A DNA stretch of 64,000 nucleotides from Lutibacter sp. (GTDB lineage: Bacteria > Bacteroidota > Bacteroidia > Flavobacteriales > Flavobacteriaceae): contig NZ_JAUYUD010000095.1 in NCBI RefSeq assembly GCF_030692605.1, positions 1 through 64,000 of the forward strand. Direction: 5' to 3'. The notes beneath the pieces are model-generated. The model did no database searches. It saw only the letters and a list, made by a program, of their open reading frames with translations, and was not told the DNA's origin. Positions 1-8,624 of the stretch are shown in pieces (positions within the stretch are counted from its first letter, which is position 1; every line of letters begins with the position of its first letter). The position numbers were made by a program, and so were the translations under genes.

Positions 1-108
1 CATGAAAAACTTAAAGAAAATTTAGAAAACCATATGCAAATGTTAGTTCAAAATCCAGATAGAGTTCAAAAATATTTCAATCATAAAGATATTCAATATG
101 CAGCTTGA
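1..108 (+). CDS. 3' end of an unidentified protein (partial)
   Basis: An open frame runs in from the left edge and stops at TGA (106-108), giving 35 C-terminal residues that begin HEKLKENLENHMQMLVQNP. The fragment is charged, probably helical, and rich in Asn, Gln and Lys. I see no recognisable motif. It ends 278 bases before rplM, which has its own promoter, so it is probably a separate transcription unit. The upstream sequence is needed to name it. Confidence 0.5.
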   Translation, partial: HEKLKENLENHMQMLVQNPDRVQKYFNHKDIQYAA

Positions 109-301
109 TAATTATAGATATAATGCCGTCGGGTTAATATATAAAATTTAACCATTGCTTCAAAATTTAATAGTACATATAAAAAGACTGAAAAATGGCT
201 GATTTGTTACATTTTTTTGTCATTTATTTAAAGTTTGTTATAATTGAACGAACGCTTTCAATTTTAAATCAAAAATCTTAAAGTTATTCAGTAACTGTCT
301 G

Positions 302-332
302 TTTGTTATATAAATATTATTTTGTACATTTG
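302..332 (+). promoter_or_regulatory. Promoter of rplM-rpsI
   Basis: TTTG (302-305), a 19-base spacer and TACATTTG (325-332) match the Bacteroidota -33/-7 consensus TTTG-N19-TAnnTTTG. Transcription would start near 337-339. The short leader begins with a small hairpin, CCCT-TTTT-AGGG. The promoter rules out the earlier possible starts of rplM, because they lie inside or upstream of it. Confidence 0.7.
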
Positions 333-386
333 CACTCCCTTTTTAGGGACAAAAATAAATGTTTAACTATAACAAAGAATTTAATT

Positions 387-842
387 GTGAATACATTAAG
401 TTACAAAACAGTGTCAACTAACAAAGAAACCGCATTAAAAGAGTGGGTTTTAGTTGATGCAGACGGCCAAACGTTGGGTCGTCTAGCTTCTAAAATAGCG
501 ATGCTAATTAGAGGCAAATACAAACCAAGTTACACTCCTCACGTAGATTGTGGAGACAATGTAGTGGTTATCAACGCCGAGAAAATTAATTTAACTGGTA
601 AAAAGTGGGATGCAAAAACATACATTCGTCACACAGGATATCCAGGAGGACAAAGATCGCTTACTGCAACTGAAATGTTTGAAAAAGACCCTACGCGTCT
701 AATCGAAAAAGCAGTAAAAGGAATGTTACCTAAAAACAAATTAGGTAGCGCTTTATTTAGAAATTTATATGTTTATGCAGGTACTGAACATAATCAAGCT
801 GCTCAAACACCTAAAGCTATTAACCTAAACGATCTTAAATAA
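387..842 (+). CDS. rplM: 50S ribosomal protein L13
   Basis: Large-subunit protein L13, an early-assembly 23S rRNA binder. The L13 signatures VDADGQTLGRLAS (about residues 23-35), HVDCGDNVVVINAEK and YIRHTGYPGG are present. The frame is open upstream to 303, but I place the start at GTG 387. This gives 151 residues beginning NTLSYKTVS after the initiator, the usual flavobacterial N-terminus, and it lies downstream of the promoter at 302-332. The stop overlaps the rpsI start by one base (TAATG), so the two are translationally coupled, in the usual L13-S9 order. Confidence 0.93.
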   Translation: MNTLSYKTVSTNKETALKEWVLVDADGQTLGRLASKIAMLIRGKYKPSYTPHVDCGDNVVVINAEKINLTGKKWDAKTYIRHTGYPGGQRSLTATEMFEKDPTRLIEKAVKGMLPKNKLGSALFRNLYVYAGTEHNQAAQTPKAINLNDLK

Positions 843-1228
843 TGGAAACAATACACAAAATAGGTAGAAGAAAAACAGCAGTTGCTCGTGTTTACGTTTC
901 TGAAGGAAAAGGTAACATTACTGTAAATAAAAAAGATTTTAAAGATTATTTTACTACATCTCACTTGCAATATAAAGTAATGCAAGCTTTAAATTTAACA
1001 GATCATGCAACATCGTTTGACATTAAAGTTAATGTTTTTGGAGGTGGAGTAACTGGACAAGCTGAGGCTATCCGCTTAGCTATTTCAAGAGTATTAGTTG
1101 AACTTAATGCTGAAAATAGATTAATTCTTAAGCCAGAAGGTTTACTTACTAGAGATCCAAGAATGGTTGAACGTAAAAAATTCGGTCAAAAGAAAGCACG
1201 TAAAAAATTCCAATTCTCAAAACGTTAA
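842..1228 (+). CDS. rpsI: 30S ribosomal protein S9
   Basis: Small-subunit protein S9, 128 residues, the normal length. It has the N-terminal GRRKTAVARVY motif, the central VFGGGVTGQAEAIRLAISR segment, and the basic C-terminal tail ending FQFSKR that reaches the P-site tRNA. The ATG overlaps the rplM stop by one base. No clear terminator follows; the 171-base gap to rpsB is filled by structured sequence (see 1248-1372), so read-through into rpsB is possible. Confidence 0.96.
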   Translation: METIHKIGRRKTAVARVYVSEGKGNITVNKKDFKDYFTTSHLQYKVMQALNLTDHATSFDIKVNVFGGGVTGQAEAIRLAISRVLVELNAENRLILKPEGLLTRDPRMVERKKFGQKKARKKFQFSKR

Positions 1229-1247
1229 TCGTTTATTGGGATTATTG

Positions 1248-1372
1248 CACCAATTTATTTGGTGGTTCATTGAAAACAAATTAAAAACAAGTTGTCGTTG
1301 ATGAGTCAATGACTTATAAAGTTTAGCATCCAAATAGGTAAGATCGAAAATCCGCTACTTACCTATTGCTAA
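1248..1372 (+). promoter_or_regulatory. Structured leader of rpsB (candidate ribosomal-protein autoregulatory RNA)
   Basis: Three consecutive hairpins occupy the rpsI-rpsB gap. The first pairs 1248-1253 (CACCAA) with 1259-1264. The second pairs 1294-1301 (GTCGTTGA) with 1306-1313 through a GAG-type tetraloop and one G-U pair. The third pairs 1333-1342 (AATAGGTAAG) perfectly with 1358-1367 and is extended by TTAGC/GCTAA (1323-1327 with 1368-1372) past a 5-base bulge. The last stem ends 27 bases before the rpsB ATG. S2 leaders are autoregulatory in other bacteria; function here is inference. Confidence 0.5.
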
Positions 1373-1399
1373 CTCAACGGAACGTAAACTATTATACAG

Positions 1400-2131
1400 A
1401 TGACAAATATTGATGTTAAAGAATTATTAGATTCAGGTGTTCATTTTGGACACTTAACTAGAAAATGGGATCCAAACATGGCTCCATACATTTATGGAGA
1501 CCGTAATGGAGTTCACATAATTGACCTTTACAAAACTGCTGCAAAAATCGATGAGGCTGGTGAAGCTCTTAAAAAAATTGCGGGTTCTGGTAGAAAAATT
1601 CTTTTTGTAGCTACCAAAAAACAAGCCAAAGAAATAATTGCAGAAAAAGCAAAAAGCGTAAACATGCCTTACATCACAGAAAGATGGCCAGGTGGTATGT
1701 TAACCAACTTTGTTACCATTAGAAAAGCTGTTAAAAAAATGTCATCTATTGACAGAATGAAACAAGACGGATCTTTTGATGCACTTTCTAAAAGAGAAAA
1801 ATTACAAATTAATCGTTTAAGAGAAAAACTGGAGAAAAACTTAGGTTCTATTAATGATATGACTCGTTTACCAGCAGCAATTTTTATTGTTGATGTTAGA
1901 AAAGAACATATTGCTGTAGCTGAAGCGAAAAACTTAAATATTCCAATTTTCGCAATGGTTGATACAAATTCTGATCCAAGAGGTATAGATTATGTAATTC
2001 CTTCAAATGATGATGCTTCAAAATCTATTTCAAAAGTAATGGGATATTTAATAGACCAAATTACAGAAGGATTAACTGAAAGAAAATCTACTAGTAAGGA
2101 TAAATCTGATGATTCTCAATCTGAAGATTAA
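1400..2131 (+). CDS. rpsB: 30S ribosomal protein S2
   Basis: Small-subunit protein S2, 243 residues. It opens with the family N-terminus LLDSGVHFGHLTRKWDPNM and contains RWPGGMLTNF and FIVDVRKEHIAVAEA, followed by the PIFAMVDTNSDP stretch. The C-terminal tail is low-complexity, with Ser, Lys and Asp, as in other flavobacterial S2 proteins. It is followed by tsf 54 bases later, the near-universal rpsB-tsf pair. The long hairpin-rich region ahead of it suggests control at the mRNA level. Confidence 0.96.
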   Translation: MTNIDVKELLDSGVHFGHLTRKWDPNMAPYIYGDRNGVHIIDLYKTAAKIDEAGEALKKIAGSGRKILFVATKKQAKEIIAEKAKSVNMPYITERWPGGMLTNFVTIRKAVKKMSSIDRMKQDGSFDALSKREKLQINRLREKLEKNLGSINDMTRLPAAIFIVDVRKEHIAVAEAKNLNIPIFAMVDTNSDPRGIDYVIPSNDDASKSISKVMGYLIDQITEGLTERKSTSKDKSDDSQSED

Positions 2132-2150
2132 GTAAATAAAATGTTTAATA

Positions 2151-2169
2151 GTTGATTATTTTAATCAAC
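2151..2169 (+). other. Hairpin between rpsB and tsf
   Basis: GTTGATTA (2151-2158) pairs perfectly with TAATCAAC (2162-2169) across a 3-base loop. It is followed by A residues, not T residues, so it is not a rho-independent terminator for the + strand. It may be an mRNA processing or stability element that tunes tsf relative to rpsB. Confidence 0.35.
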
Positions 2170-2185
2170 AAAAAAATAAAATAAA

Positions 2186-3151
2186 ATGGCAAATATTACA
2201 GCCGCAGAAGTAAATAAATTAAGACAATCTACCGGTGCTGGTATGATGGACTGCAAAAATGCATTGGTTGAAGCAGAAGGAGATTTTGATAAAGCTATAA
2301 GTATTTTACGTAAAAAAGGACAAAAAGTTGCTGCAAACAGAGCCGACAGAGATTCATCTGAAGGAGCAGCAATTGCTTATGTTACTGAAGATCAAAAATC
2401 TGGAGCAATTATATCTTTAAATTGTGAAACAGACTTTGTTGCTAAAAACGACAGTTTTGTTGCCTTAGCAACTGAATTCGCCAAAGTTGCAGTGAACTTT
2501 AATTCAAAAGAAGATTTTTTAAATGCTGATTTTGGAGGAATGACTGTTGCAGAAAAATTAATTGAGCAAACTGGTGTTATTGGTGAAAAATTAGAAATTG
2601 GTGGTTTTGAGAAAGTTACTGGTGAATTTGTTGGATCTTACATTCATGTAGGAAACAAAATCGCAACTTTAACTGTTTTATCAGCTAATGTAAAAGGAGC
2701 TGATGTTGTTGCTAAAGATGTTGCTATGCAAGTTGCAGCAATGGGCGCTTCAATTTTATCTTATAAAGATTTTACTCCAGAATTTGTTGCTTCTGAAATT
2801 GAAGCTAGAATTGCAGTAATCGAAAAAGAAAATGAAGAAGCAAAAAGATTAGGAAAAACACTTAAAAACATTCCTACTTTTATCTCAAGATCTCAGTTAA
2901 CTCCTGAAATTATTGCTCAAGCTGAAGAACAAGTAAAAGAAGAACTAAGAGCTGAAGGGAAACCAGAAGCAATTTGGGACAGAATTTTACCAGGAAAATT
3001 AGAGCGTTTTATTTCTGATAATACAACATTAGATCAAGAGCAATGTCTACTAGATCAAAACTTTATTAAAGATGAAAAAATTACTGTTGCTCAATATGTT
3101 AAATCTATTGGAGTAGCTGTAACAAGTTTTAAAAGAGTTTCATTAGTATAA
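2186..3151 (+). CDS. tsf: Elongation factor Ts
   Basis: Nucleotide exchange factor for EF-Tu, 321 residues. The N-terminal UBA-like module reads VNKLRQSTGAGMMDCKNAL, and the catalytic TDFVAKND motif follows at about residue 90 (SLNCETDFVAKND). The core domain repeats and the C-terminal VKSIGVAVTSFKR ending are typical. Together with rpsB it forms a translation operon, and it is closed by a hairpin terminator before the convergent neighbour. Confidence 0.96.
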   Translation: MANITAAEVNKLRQSTGAGMMDCKNALVEAEGDFDKAISILRKKGQKVAANRADRDSSEGAAIAYVTEDQKSGAIISLNCETDFVAKNDSFVALATEFAKVAVNFNSKEDFLNADFGGMTVAEKLIEQTGVIGEKLEIGGFEKVTGEFVGSYIHVGNKIATLTVLSANVKGADVVAKDVAMQVAAMGASILSYKDFTPEFVASEIEARIAVIEKENEEAKRLGKTLKNIPTFISRSQLTPEIIAQAEEQVKEELRAEGKPEAIWDRILPGKLERFISDNTTLDQEQCLLDQNFIKDEKITVAQYVKSIGVAVTSFKRVSLV

Positions 3152-3176
3152 AATTCTTTCACTTAAAGTGACAAAA

Positions 3177-3205
3177 AAAACCTCGCAAATAGCGAAGTTT
3201 TTTTT
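3177..3205 (+). terminator. Rho-independent terminator after tsf
   Basis: The A-run plus CCTCGC pairs with GCGAAG plus the T-run across the AAATA loop, with one C/A mismatch. A run of eight T follows. It sits between the stops of tsf (+) and the NagX-like gene (-). The flanking A and T runs mean it could serve both strands. Confidence 0.7.
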
Positions 3206-3209
3206 GTGT

Positions 3210-4313
3210 TTATATTTTAATGAATATTTTCTTTCTATATAAAAAATACGTAATCGCCCAAAAAATTATGATGTGAAAAACTGCAAATAACAAAGAGCCA
3301 TTCATATTCCCCGCAATTGGAACAAAAACATCTGTAAATAAATAATCATAACCCGATACTAAAACTCCTTTAGAATTTAAAATATTTATAAAATAAATAA
3401 TGAACGAAACATAAATTCCTGAAAACATATAAATAGCTAAAGGATTTGTCCCAAAATGAATAAAAGGAGTTGCCCATTTTTTAAAACCCTTCAAATCAAT
3501 AATCCATAATAAAAATCCCAAAAACACCATTGCTAATCCGCCGGAATATAAAACATACGAACTTGTCCATAATGCTTTATTAATTGGAAATAAAAAGCCC
3601 CAAGTAAAACCAATAAATACAATAATAGCACCAATTTGAACTAGACTTTTAATTGTCACCTTGGTGTCTCCAGATAGTTCTATCAATCTTCCTGAAAAAT
3701 ATCCTAATAACAATGTTGCAACTGACGGAATTGAAGAAAGTAAACCTTCTGGGTCAAATGGAATTCCAAACCCGTTGTATAAATGCTTTTCACCAAAAAA
3801 TAATACATCTACTTTCAATACTAAATTTGAAGTCAATTCATAAGGACTGTCAGTTGATCCAAAAAATAATAAGCCCCAATAACCTATTAAAATTCCTGCA
3901 AAAATAAAAAGTAGTTGTTTGTAATTGAATTGTAAACATAAAAGTGCACCTAATAAATAGGCAATTGCAATACGTTGTAAAACGCCCAGATAACGTAAAT
4001 TTTCAAAATCAAAATTTGGAAAAGCATTTAGAAAAACACCTAACAAAAACATGATAAAAAACCGTTTTAATACTTTGTAAAGCGAGTTTTTGGTAATTCC
4101 CTGTTCGAATTTTTTAAATGAAAACCACATAGAAACACCAACAATAAAAAGAAAAAATGGAAAAACTAAATCAGTTGGAGTGCATCCATGCCACTTAGCA
4201 TGTAAAAGTGGTGGATATACATAAGTCCAACTTCCGGGAGTGTTAACCATAATCATTAATGCTATAGTTAGCCCACGCATTACATCAAGTGCGATTAATC
4301 TTTTAACTTTCAT
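3210..4313 (-). CDS. NagX-like / heparan-alpha-glucosaminide N-acetyltransferase-type membrane protein (DUF5009, COG4299)
   Basis: Multi-spanning inner-membrane protein of 367 residues with about ten hydrophobic segments. Family hallmarks are the N-terminal LDVMRGLTIALMIMVN and the conserved WHGCTPTDLVFPFFLFIVGV block (residues 41-60), which holds the His-Gly-Cys-Thr motif. It is related to the lysosomal acetyltransferase HGSNAT and to bacterial NagX, which is placed in N-acetylglucosamine uptake or metabolism. It is divergent from the nagB-hexosaminidase operon, fitting amino-sugar use. The transported or modified substrate is not shown by sequence. Confidence 0.8.
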   Translation of the reverse strand: MKVKRLIALDVMRGLTIALMIMVNTPGSWTYVYPPLLHAKWHGCTPTDLVFPFFLFIVGVSMWFSFKKFEQGITKNSLYKVLKRFFIMFLLGVFLNAFPNFDFENLRYLGVLQRIAIAYLLGALLCLQFNYKQLLFIFAGILIGYWGLLFFGSTDSPYELTSNLVLKVDVLFFGEKHLYNGFGIPFDPEGLLSSIPSVATLLLGYFSGRLIELSGDTKVTIKSLVQIGAIIVFIGFTWGFLFPINKALWTSSYVLYSGGLAMVFLGFLLWIIDLKGFKKWATPFIHFGTNPLAIYMFSGIYVSFIIYFINILNSKGVLVSGYDYLFTDVFVPIAGNMNGSLLFAVFHIIIFWAITYFLYRKKIFIKI

Positions 4314-4543
4314 ATAAAAACATTATAAAATATTTATATAAAATTTCGTTCAGTAATGGCAAAAGAAGTTAACATAACCGATTTTATATTAAGCTTTAAA
4401 ATTAATTCTAAAATAACATTAAAAAAAATATTAAGACCATTTTTCTTAAAGGAAATGCATTTTTAGAAGAATTTAATATCGAAGAAAAGAATAATAATTC
4501 TTCAATATAACTTTCAATAGCGTTAAATATCAAATTCTTTATT

Positions 4544-4551
4544 TAATTTTG
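4544..4551 (+). promoter_or_regulatory. -7 element upstream of nagB
   Basis: TAATTTTG matches TAnnTTTG; no good -33 element is visible. A start near 4556 would put the TTG at 4549 inside the promoter, which supports initiation at ATG 4570. Confidence 0.45.
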
Positions 4552-4569
4552 AATAACATAACATTGAAC

Positions 4570-6483
4570 ATGATTATAACATCTATAAAATATCAACCAG
4601 TCGGTCAATTTGAAGACACTAGATTTGAAAAAATTCATAATATTGTTTTTGCAAATTCAATAGAAGCCTCCATTTGCGTTGCAGAAGAAATTGCAGCATT
4701 AATAAAAACAAAACAAACCAAAAATAAATATTGCATTCTTGGACTGGCAACCGGTTCGTCACCAATAAAGGTGTATGAAGAATTGGTTAGAATGCATAAA
4801 GAAGAGGAGTTAAGTTTTTCAAATGTGGTAACGTTTAATTTGGACGAGTACTATCCTATGGACAAAAATAGTGTACATAGTTATTACTATTTTATGCATC
4901 AACATTTATTCAATCATATAGATATTAAACCCGAAAACATTAATATTCCAAATGGTAACGTATCATTATCAGATCTTCATCAATATTGCATAGATTATGA
5001 TTTGAAAATTGAAACATATGGTGGTCTCGATTTTCAGCTTTTGGGGATTGGTAGAACTGGACATATTGGTTTTAATGAGCCAGGCTCTCATTATAACTCA
5101 GGAACAAGAAATATTACTTTAGATCATATTACAAGAGTTGATGCTGCTCCTTCTTTTTTAGGGATTGAAAATGTCCCAAAAAAAGCTATCACAATGGGTA
5201 TTGGCAGTGTTAAAAAAGCTAAGAGAATTGTATTATTGGCTTGGGGACACAATAAAGCATCAGTAATTAAAGATACCATTGAAGGAGAAATTACTTCGGA
5301 AGTTCCTGCAACTTACCTCCAAGAACATGATAACACAACGTTCATATTAAATGGTGAGGCTGCTCAAGACCTAACTAGATTAAATACACCATGGCTTGTT
5401 GGCCCTTGTATTTGGACAGAAGAACTAACAAGCAAAGCTATTATTTGGCTATGTAGTTTAACAAAAAAATCAATATTAAAATTAACAGATAAGGATTATA
5501 ATAATTATGGTATGTCTAGCCTTTTAGCTCAAGAAGGTTCGGCCTATGATATTAATATTAAAATGTTCAACAAAATACAACATACTATTACAGGTTGGCC
5601 TGGTGGAAAACCAAACGCCGATGATTCCTCTAGACCAGAAAGAGCCAATCCTAATAAAAAAAGAATTATCATTTTTAGTCCACACCCCGATGATGATGTA
5701 ATTTCTATGGGTGGTACTTTTGACCGATTAGTTGAACAAGGTCACGAAGTTCACATAGCATATCAAACTTCAGGTAACATTGCAGTTTCTGATTATGAAG
5801 CCTTAAAATATGCTGAAGTTATTAAAGATGTTACTCCAGAAGATTTGAACATTGATAATTTAATAAAAAAAATAAATTCTAAAAAAGAAGATACAGAAGA
5901 TGATGTTGAAGTTCGAAATTTGAAAGGCATTATTAGAAAAAGGGAATCATTAGCAGCAACCCGTTTTATTGGTGTACCTGATGAAAATATTCATTTTTTA
6001 AACCTTCCTTTTTATGAAACTGGCACAATTCGAAAAAAACCAATTGGGAAAATTGACATCAATATTATTGCTAATTTAATAGCAGAAATTAAACCACACC
6101 AGATATATGCTGCTGGCGATTTAGCCGATCCACACGGTACACATAAAGTTTGTTTAGACGCTATTTTTGCTGCATTACAAATTTTAAAACCTCAAAAATA
6201 TATGAATGATTGTTGGGTTTGGTTATATAGAGGAGCTTGGCATGAATGGGATGTACACCAAATTGATATGGCAGTTCCAATGAGTCCAGATCAAGTACTG
6301 AGAAAAAGAAAAGCAATTTTCTTTCATCAATCTCAAAAAGATGGTGTGATGTTTCAAGGAAATGACATAAGAGAATTTTGGGTGCGTGCAGAAGAAAGAA
6401 ATAACGAAACAGCTCAAAAATATCATCAATTAGGTCTTGCCGATTATGCGGCTTTAGAAGCTTTCAAAAGATATTATTATTAA
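4570..6483 (+). CDS. nagB: Glucosamine-6-phosphate deaminase fused to a LmbE/PIG-L-type deacetylase domain
   Basis: Two-domain protein of 637 residues. The N-terminal half is NagB (glucosamine-6-P to fructose-6-P plus ammonia), with FNLDEYYPMDKNSVHSYY and GIGRTGHIGFNEPGS. The E. coli catalytic Asp141 position in that loop is Thr here, while His and Glu are kept. The C-terminal half, from about residue 364, has the LmbE metal motif SPHPDDD and a later DLADPHGTH (about 515-525), typical of N-acetylglucosaminyl deacetylases. This fusion is known in Bacteroidota NagB. The ATG at 4570 is preferred to the TTG at 4549. A hexosaminidase gene follows 9 bases later. Confidence 0.88.
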   Translation: MIITSIKYQPVGQFEDTRFEKIHNIVFANSIEASICVAEEIAALIKTKQTKNKYCILGLATGSSPIKVYEELVRMHKEEELSFSNVVTFNLDEYYPMDKNSVHSYYYFMHQHLFNHIDIKPENINIPNGNVSLSDLHQYCIDYDLKIETYGGLDFQLLGIGRTGHIGFNEPGSHYNSGTRNITLDHITRVDAAPSFLGIENVPKKAITMGIGSVKKAKRIVLLAWGHNKASVIKDTIEGEITSEVPATYLQEHDNTTFILNGEAAQDLTRLNTPWLVGPCIWTEELTSKAIIWLCSLTKKSILKLTDKDYNNYGMSSLLAQEGSAYDINIKMFNKIQHTITGWPGGKPNADDSSRPERANPNKKRIIIFSPHPDDDVISMGGTFDRLVEQGHEVHIAYQTSGNIAVSDYEALKYAEVIKDVTPEDLNIDNLIKKINSKKEDTEDDVEVRNLKGIIRKRESLAATRFIGVPDENIHFLNLPFYETGTIRKKPIGKIDINIIANLIAEIKPHQIYAAGDLADPHGTHKVCLDAIFAALQILKPQKYMNDCWVWLYRGAWHEWDVHQIDMAVPMSPDQVLRKRKAIFFHQSQKDGVMFQGNDIREFWVRAEERNNETAQKYHQLGLADYAALEAFKRYYY

Positions 6484-6492
6484 ATTTTTATT

Positions 6493-8568
6493 ATGAAAAA
6501 TTTTCTCACATTTTTATTTACATTTTATTCGATTTTTTGCGTAAGTCAAACAAATAAATTGAATTTGATGCCATGGCCACAAGAAATTATTGTTGGAATT
6601 GATAGAAATCCAATAGATATCGATTTTACAATTGTTGTTAACAGTGAAAGATCCAAAAGAATTGATATTGCAACTACTAAATTTTTACAAAGACTTAGCG
6701 GTAGAACTGGTGTTTTTTTAAAAAACGGCTTTTCATTTAATAAAAATGAAATTGAAAACGCTTCATTAGAAATAAATTATAAGCGTTTAGGAAAATTAGA
6801 AATTAACGAAAATGAGTCTTATAAATTAAACGTTTCTGCCACTAAAATTATTATTGATGCCACCACAGATATTGGAGTTGTTTATGCTTTAGAAACACTA
6901 TTGCAATTAATTTCAAATTCTGATTCTTATTATTATTTTCCAGAAGTGCAAATTAATGATTATCCACGATTTACATGGAGAGGATTAATGATTGATGTTG
7001 CACGTCATTTTGAACCTGTGGACGTTTTAAAACGAAACTTAGATGCAATGACCTCTGTTAAAATGAATGTTTTTCATTGGCATTTAACTGACGATCAAGG
7101 GTTTAGAATTGAATCTAAAACTCACCCAAAACTGCATCAACTTGGATCAGATGGATTGTATTATACACACGAACAAATTAAAGAAGTTGTTCAGTATGCA
7201 TCTGATAGAGGAATTCGTGTTGTACCTGAGGTAGACGTTCCCGGACATGCAACTGCTATTTTAACCGCTTATCCCGAAATTGGAAGTAAAAATATACCTT
7301 ATTCTATTGAAAGAAATTCAGGAATTTTTAATCCAACTTTAGATCCTACCAATGAAAAAACATACGAAATATTAGGAGATTTATTTGGTGAAATGGCAAC
7401 CATATTTCCAGATAAATATTTTCATATTGGCGGGGATGAAAATGAAGGAAAACATTGGGATGAAAATGAACATATTCAAGAATTTAAGAAGAAACATAAT
7501 CTTCCTACAAATCATGATTTGCAAACCTATTTCAATATAAGATTAGAAAAGATTTTAGCAAAATATGGAAAATCTTTGATGGGGTGGGAAGAAATTATGA
7601 CCGATCATATGCCAACTTCTGCCTTAATCCATTCTTGGAAAGGCGTCAATGAAAGTGTATTAACAGATCACTCTTTAATAATTGCTGCTAAAAAAGGATA
7701 TAATACTATCCTTTCAAATGGCTATTATATTGATTTGTTGCAATCTGTAACTGAGCATTATTTGGTAGATCCTTTACCAAAAAATAATACATTAAGCGAT
7801 GTGGAAAAAGCACGAATTCTAGGCGGTGAAGCAACTATGTGGAGTGAATTAGTAACCCCTTTAACTATTGATTCTAGAATTTGGCCAAGAACGGCTGCAA
7901 TTGCGGAAAGATTATGGTCATCAGAAGATATTAAAAATATTTCAAACATACTTGAACGCTTAGAACAAATAAGTTTTAGATTGGAAGAAGTTGGTATTAC
8001 ACATTTAAGAAATCGAGATGTGATTTTACGAAATATTACCAATAACCAACCTATTGAAGCATTATTACAACTTACTAAAGTGTATGAGCCTGTAAAAATA
8101 TATACTCGTAATGAAAATGGTACTGAATATAAAACCTACTCCCCTTTCACACTTTTCGCCGATGCTTGTACTGCCGATGCTTCAGAGGCCATCATTTTTA
8201 ATAATTTAACAAAGGAATTTCTAAACCAACAAAATCCTAATTCAAAAAAAGAATTAATTCAAATGCTAACAAAATGGGTAAAAAATCATGATGAATTTGC
8301 TCAAATTACATATAATCCCATTATTAAAAATATAGCCCCTTTGTCTGAAAATTTAGCTGAAATTTCTAAAACAATCCTCAAAATTTTACAAGCGGAAAAA
8401 GTAAATACATCCGATTATAAAAATATTACAAATCAATTTTTAAAAATCAAAAAACCTGTTGTTGATGTTGAATTTGCCTCTCTAAATTCTTTCAAATTAA
8501 TTATTGAGTTTTTTTCTCAAAAAAACAAAACTAGAATTCAATTAAATAATACTTCAACACAACATTAA
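6493..8568 (+). CDS. Secreted beta-N-acetylhexosaminidase (GH20)
   Basis: Glycoside hydrolase family 20 enzyme of 691 residues that removes terminal GlcNAc or GalNAc from oligosaccharides such as chitobiose. A signal peptide (MKNFLTFLFTFYSIFCVSQ) sends it to the periplasm or surface. After the small GH20b domain, the barrel starts at FTWRGLMIDVARHFEP (about 159) and contains VFHWHLTDDQGFR and the catalytic Asp-Glu pair in HIGGDEN (about 311-317). It is in an operon with nagB, so extracellular release and intracellular deamination of amino sugars are linked. The last 120 residues form a family-specific tail. Confidence 0.92.
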   Translation: MKNFLTFLFTFYSIFCVSQTNKLNLMPWPQEIIVGIDRNPIDIDFTIVVNSERSKRIDIATTKFLQRLSGRTGVFLKNGFSFNKNEIENASLEINYKRLGKLEINENESYKLNVSATKIIIDATTDIGVVYALETLLQLISNSDSYYYFPEVQINDYPRFTWRGLMIDVARHFEPVDVLKRNLDAMTSVKMNVFHWHLTDDQGFRIESKTHPKLHQLGSDGLYYTHEQIKEVVQYASDRGIRVVPEVDVPGHATAILTAYPEIGSKNIPYSIERNSGIFNPTLDPTNEKTYEILGDLFGEMATIFPDKYFHIGGDENEGKHWDENEHIQEFKKKHNLPTNHDLQTYFNIRLEKILAKYGKSLMGWEEIMTDHMPTSALIHSWKGVNESVLTDHSLIIAAKKGYNTILSNGYYIDLLQSVTEHYLVDPLPKNNTLSDVEKARILGGEATMWSELVTPLTIDSRIWPRTAAIAERLWSSEDIKNISNILERLEQISFRLEEVGITHLRNRDVILRNITNNQPIEALLQLTKVYEPVKIYTRNENGTEYKTYSPFTLFADACTADASEAIIFNNLTKEFLNQQNPNSKKELIQMLTKWVKNHDEFAQITYNPIIKNIAPLSENLAEISKTILKILQAEKVNTSDYKNITNQFLKIKKPVVDVEFASLNSFKLIIEFFSQKNKTRIQLNNTSTQH

Positions 8569-8597
8569 CATTCCGTTTATCCTTTTAAAGTATTTCT

Positions 8598-8605
8598 TAT
8601 ATTTG
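8598..8605 (+). promoter_or_regulatory. -7 element upstream of pyrH-frr
   Basis: TATATTTG is an exact TAnnTTTG, 19 bases upstream of the pyrH ATG. The -33 region is only GTTT (8575-8578). Confidence 0.5.
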
Positions 8606-8624
8606 CATAACTTTTAAATAAATT

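Noticed and set aside
132-153. GGTTAA/TTAACC stem as a terminator of the first partial gene
   Set aside because: Only six pairs and no following T run.
303-386. N-terminal extension of rplM (28 extra residues)
   Set aside because: It overlaps the rplM promoter -33 and -7 elements, and family proteins start at the GTG at 387.
4544-4569. TTG at 4549 as the nagB start
   Set aside because: The codon lies inside the -7 element TAATTTTG, so it would not be in the transcript.
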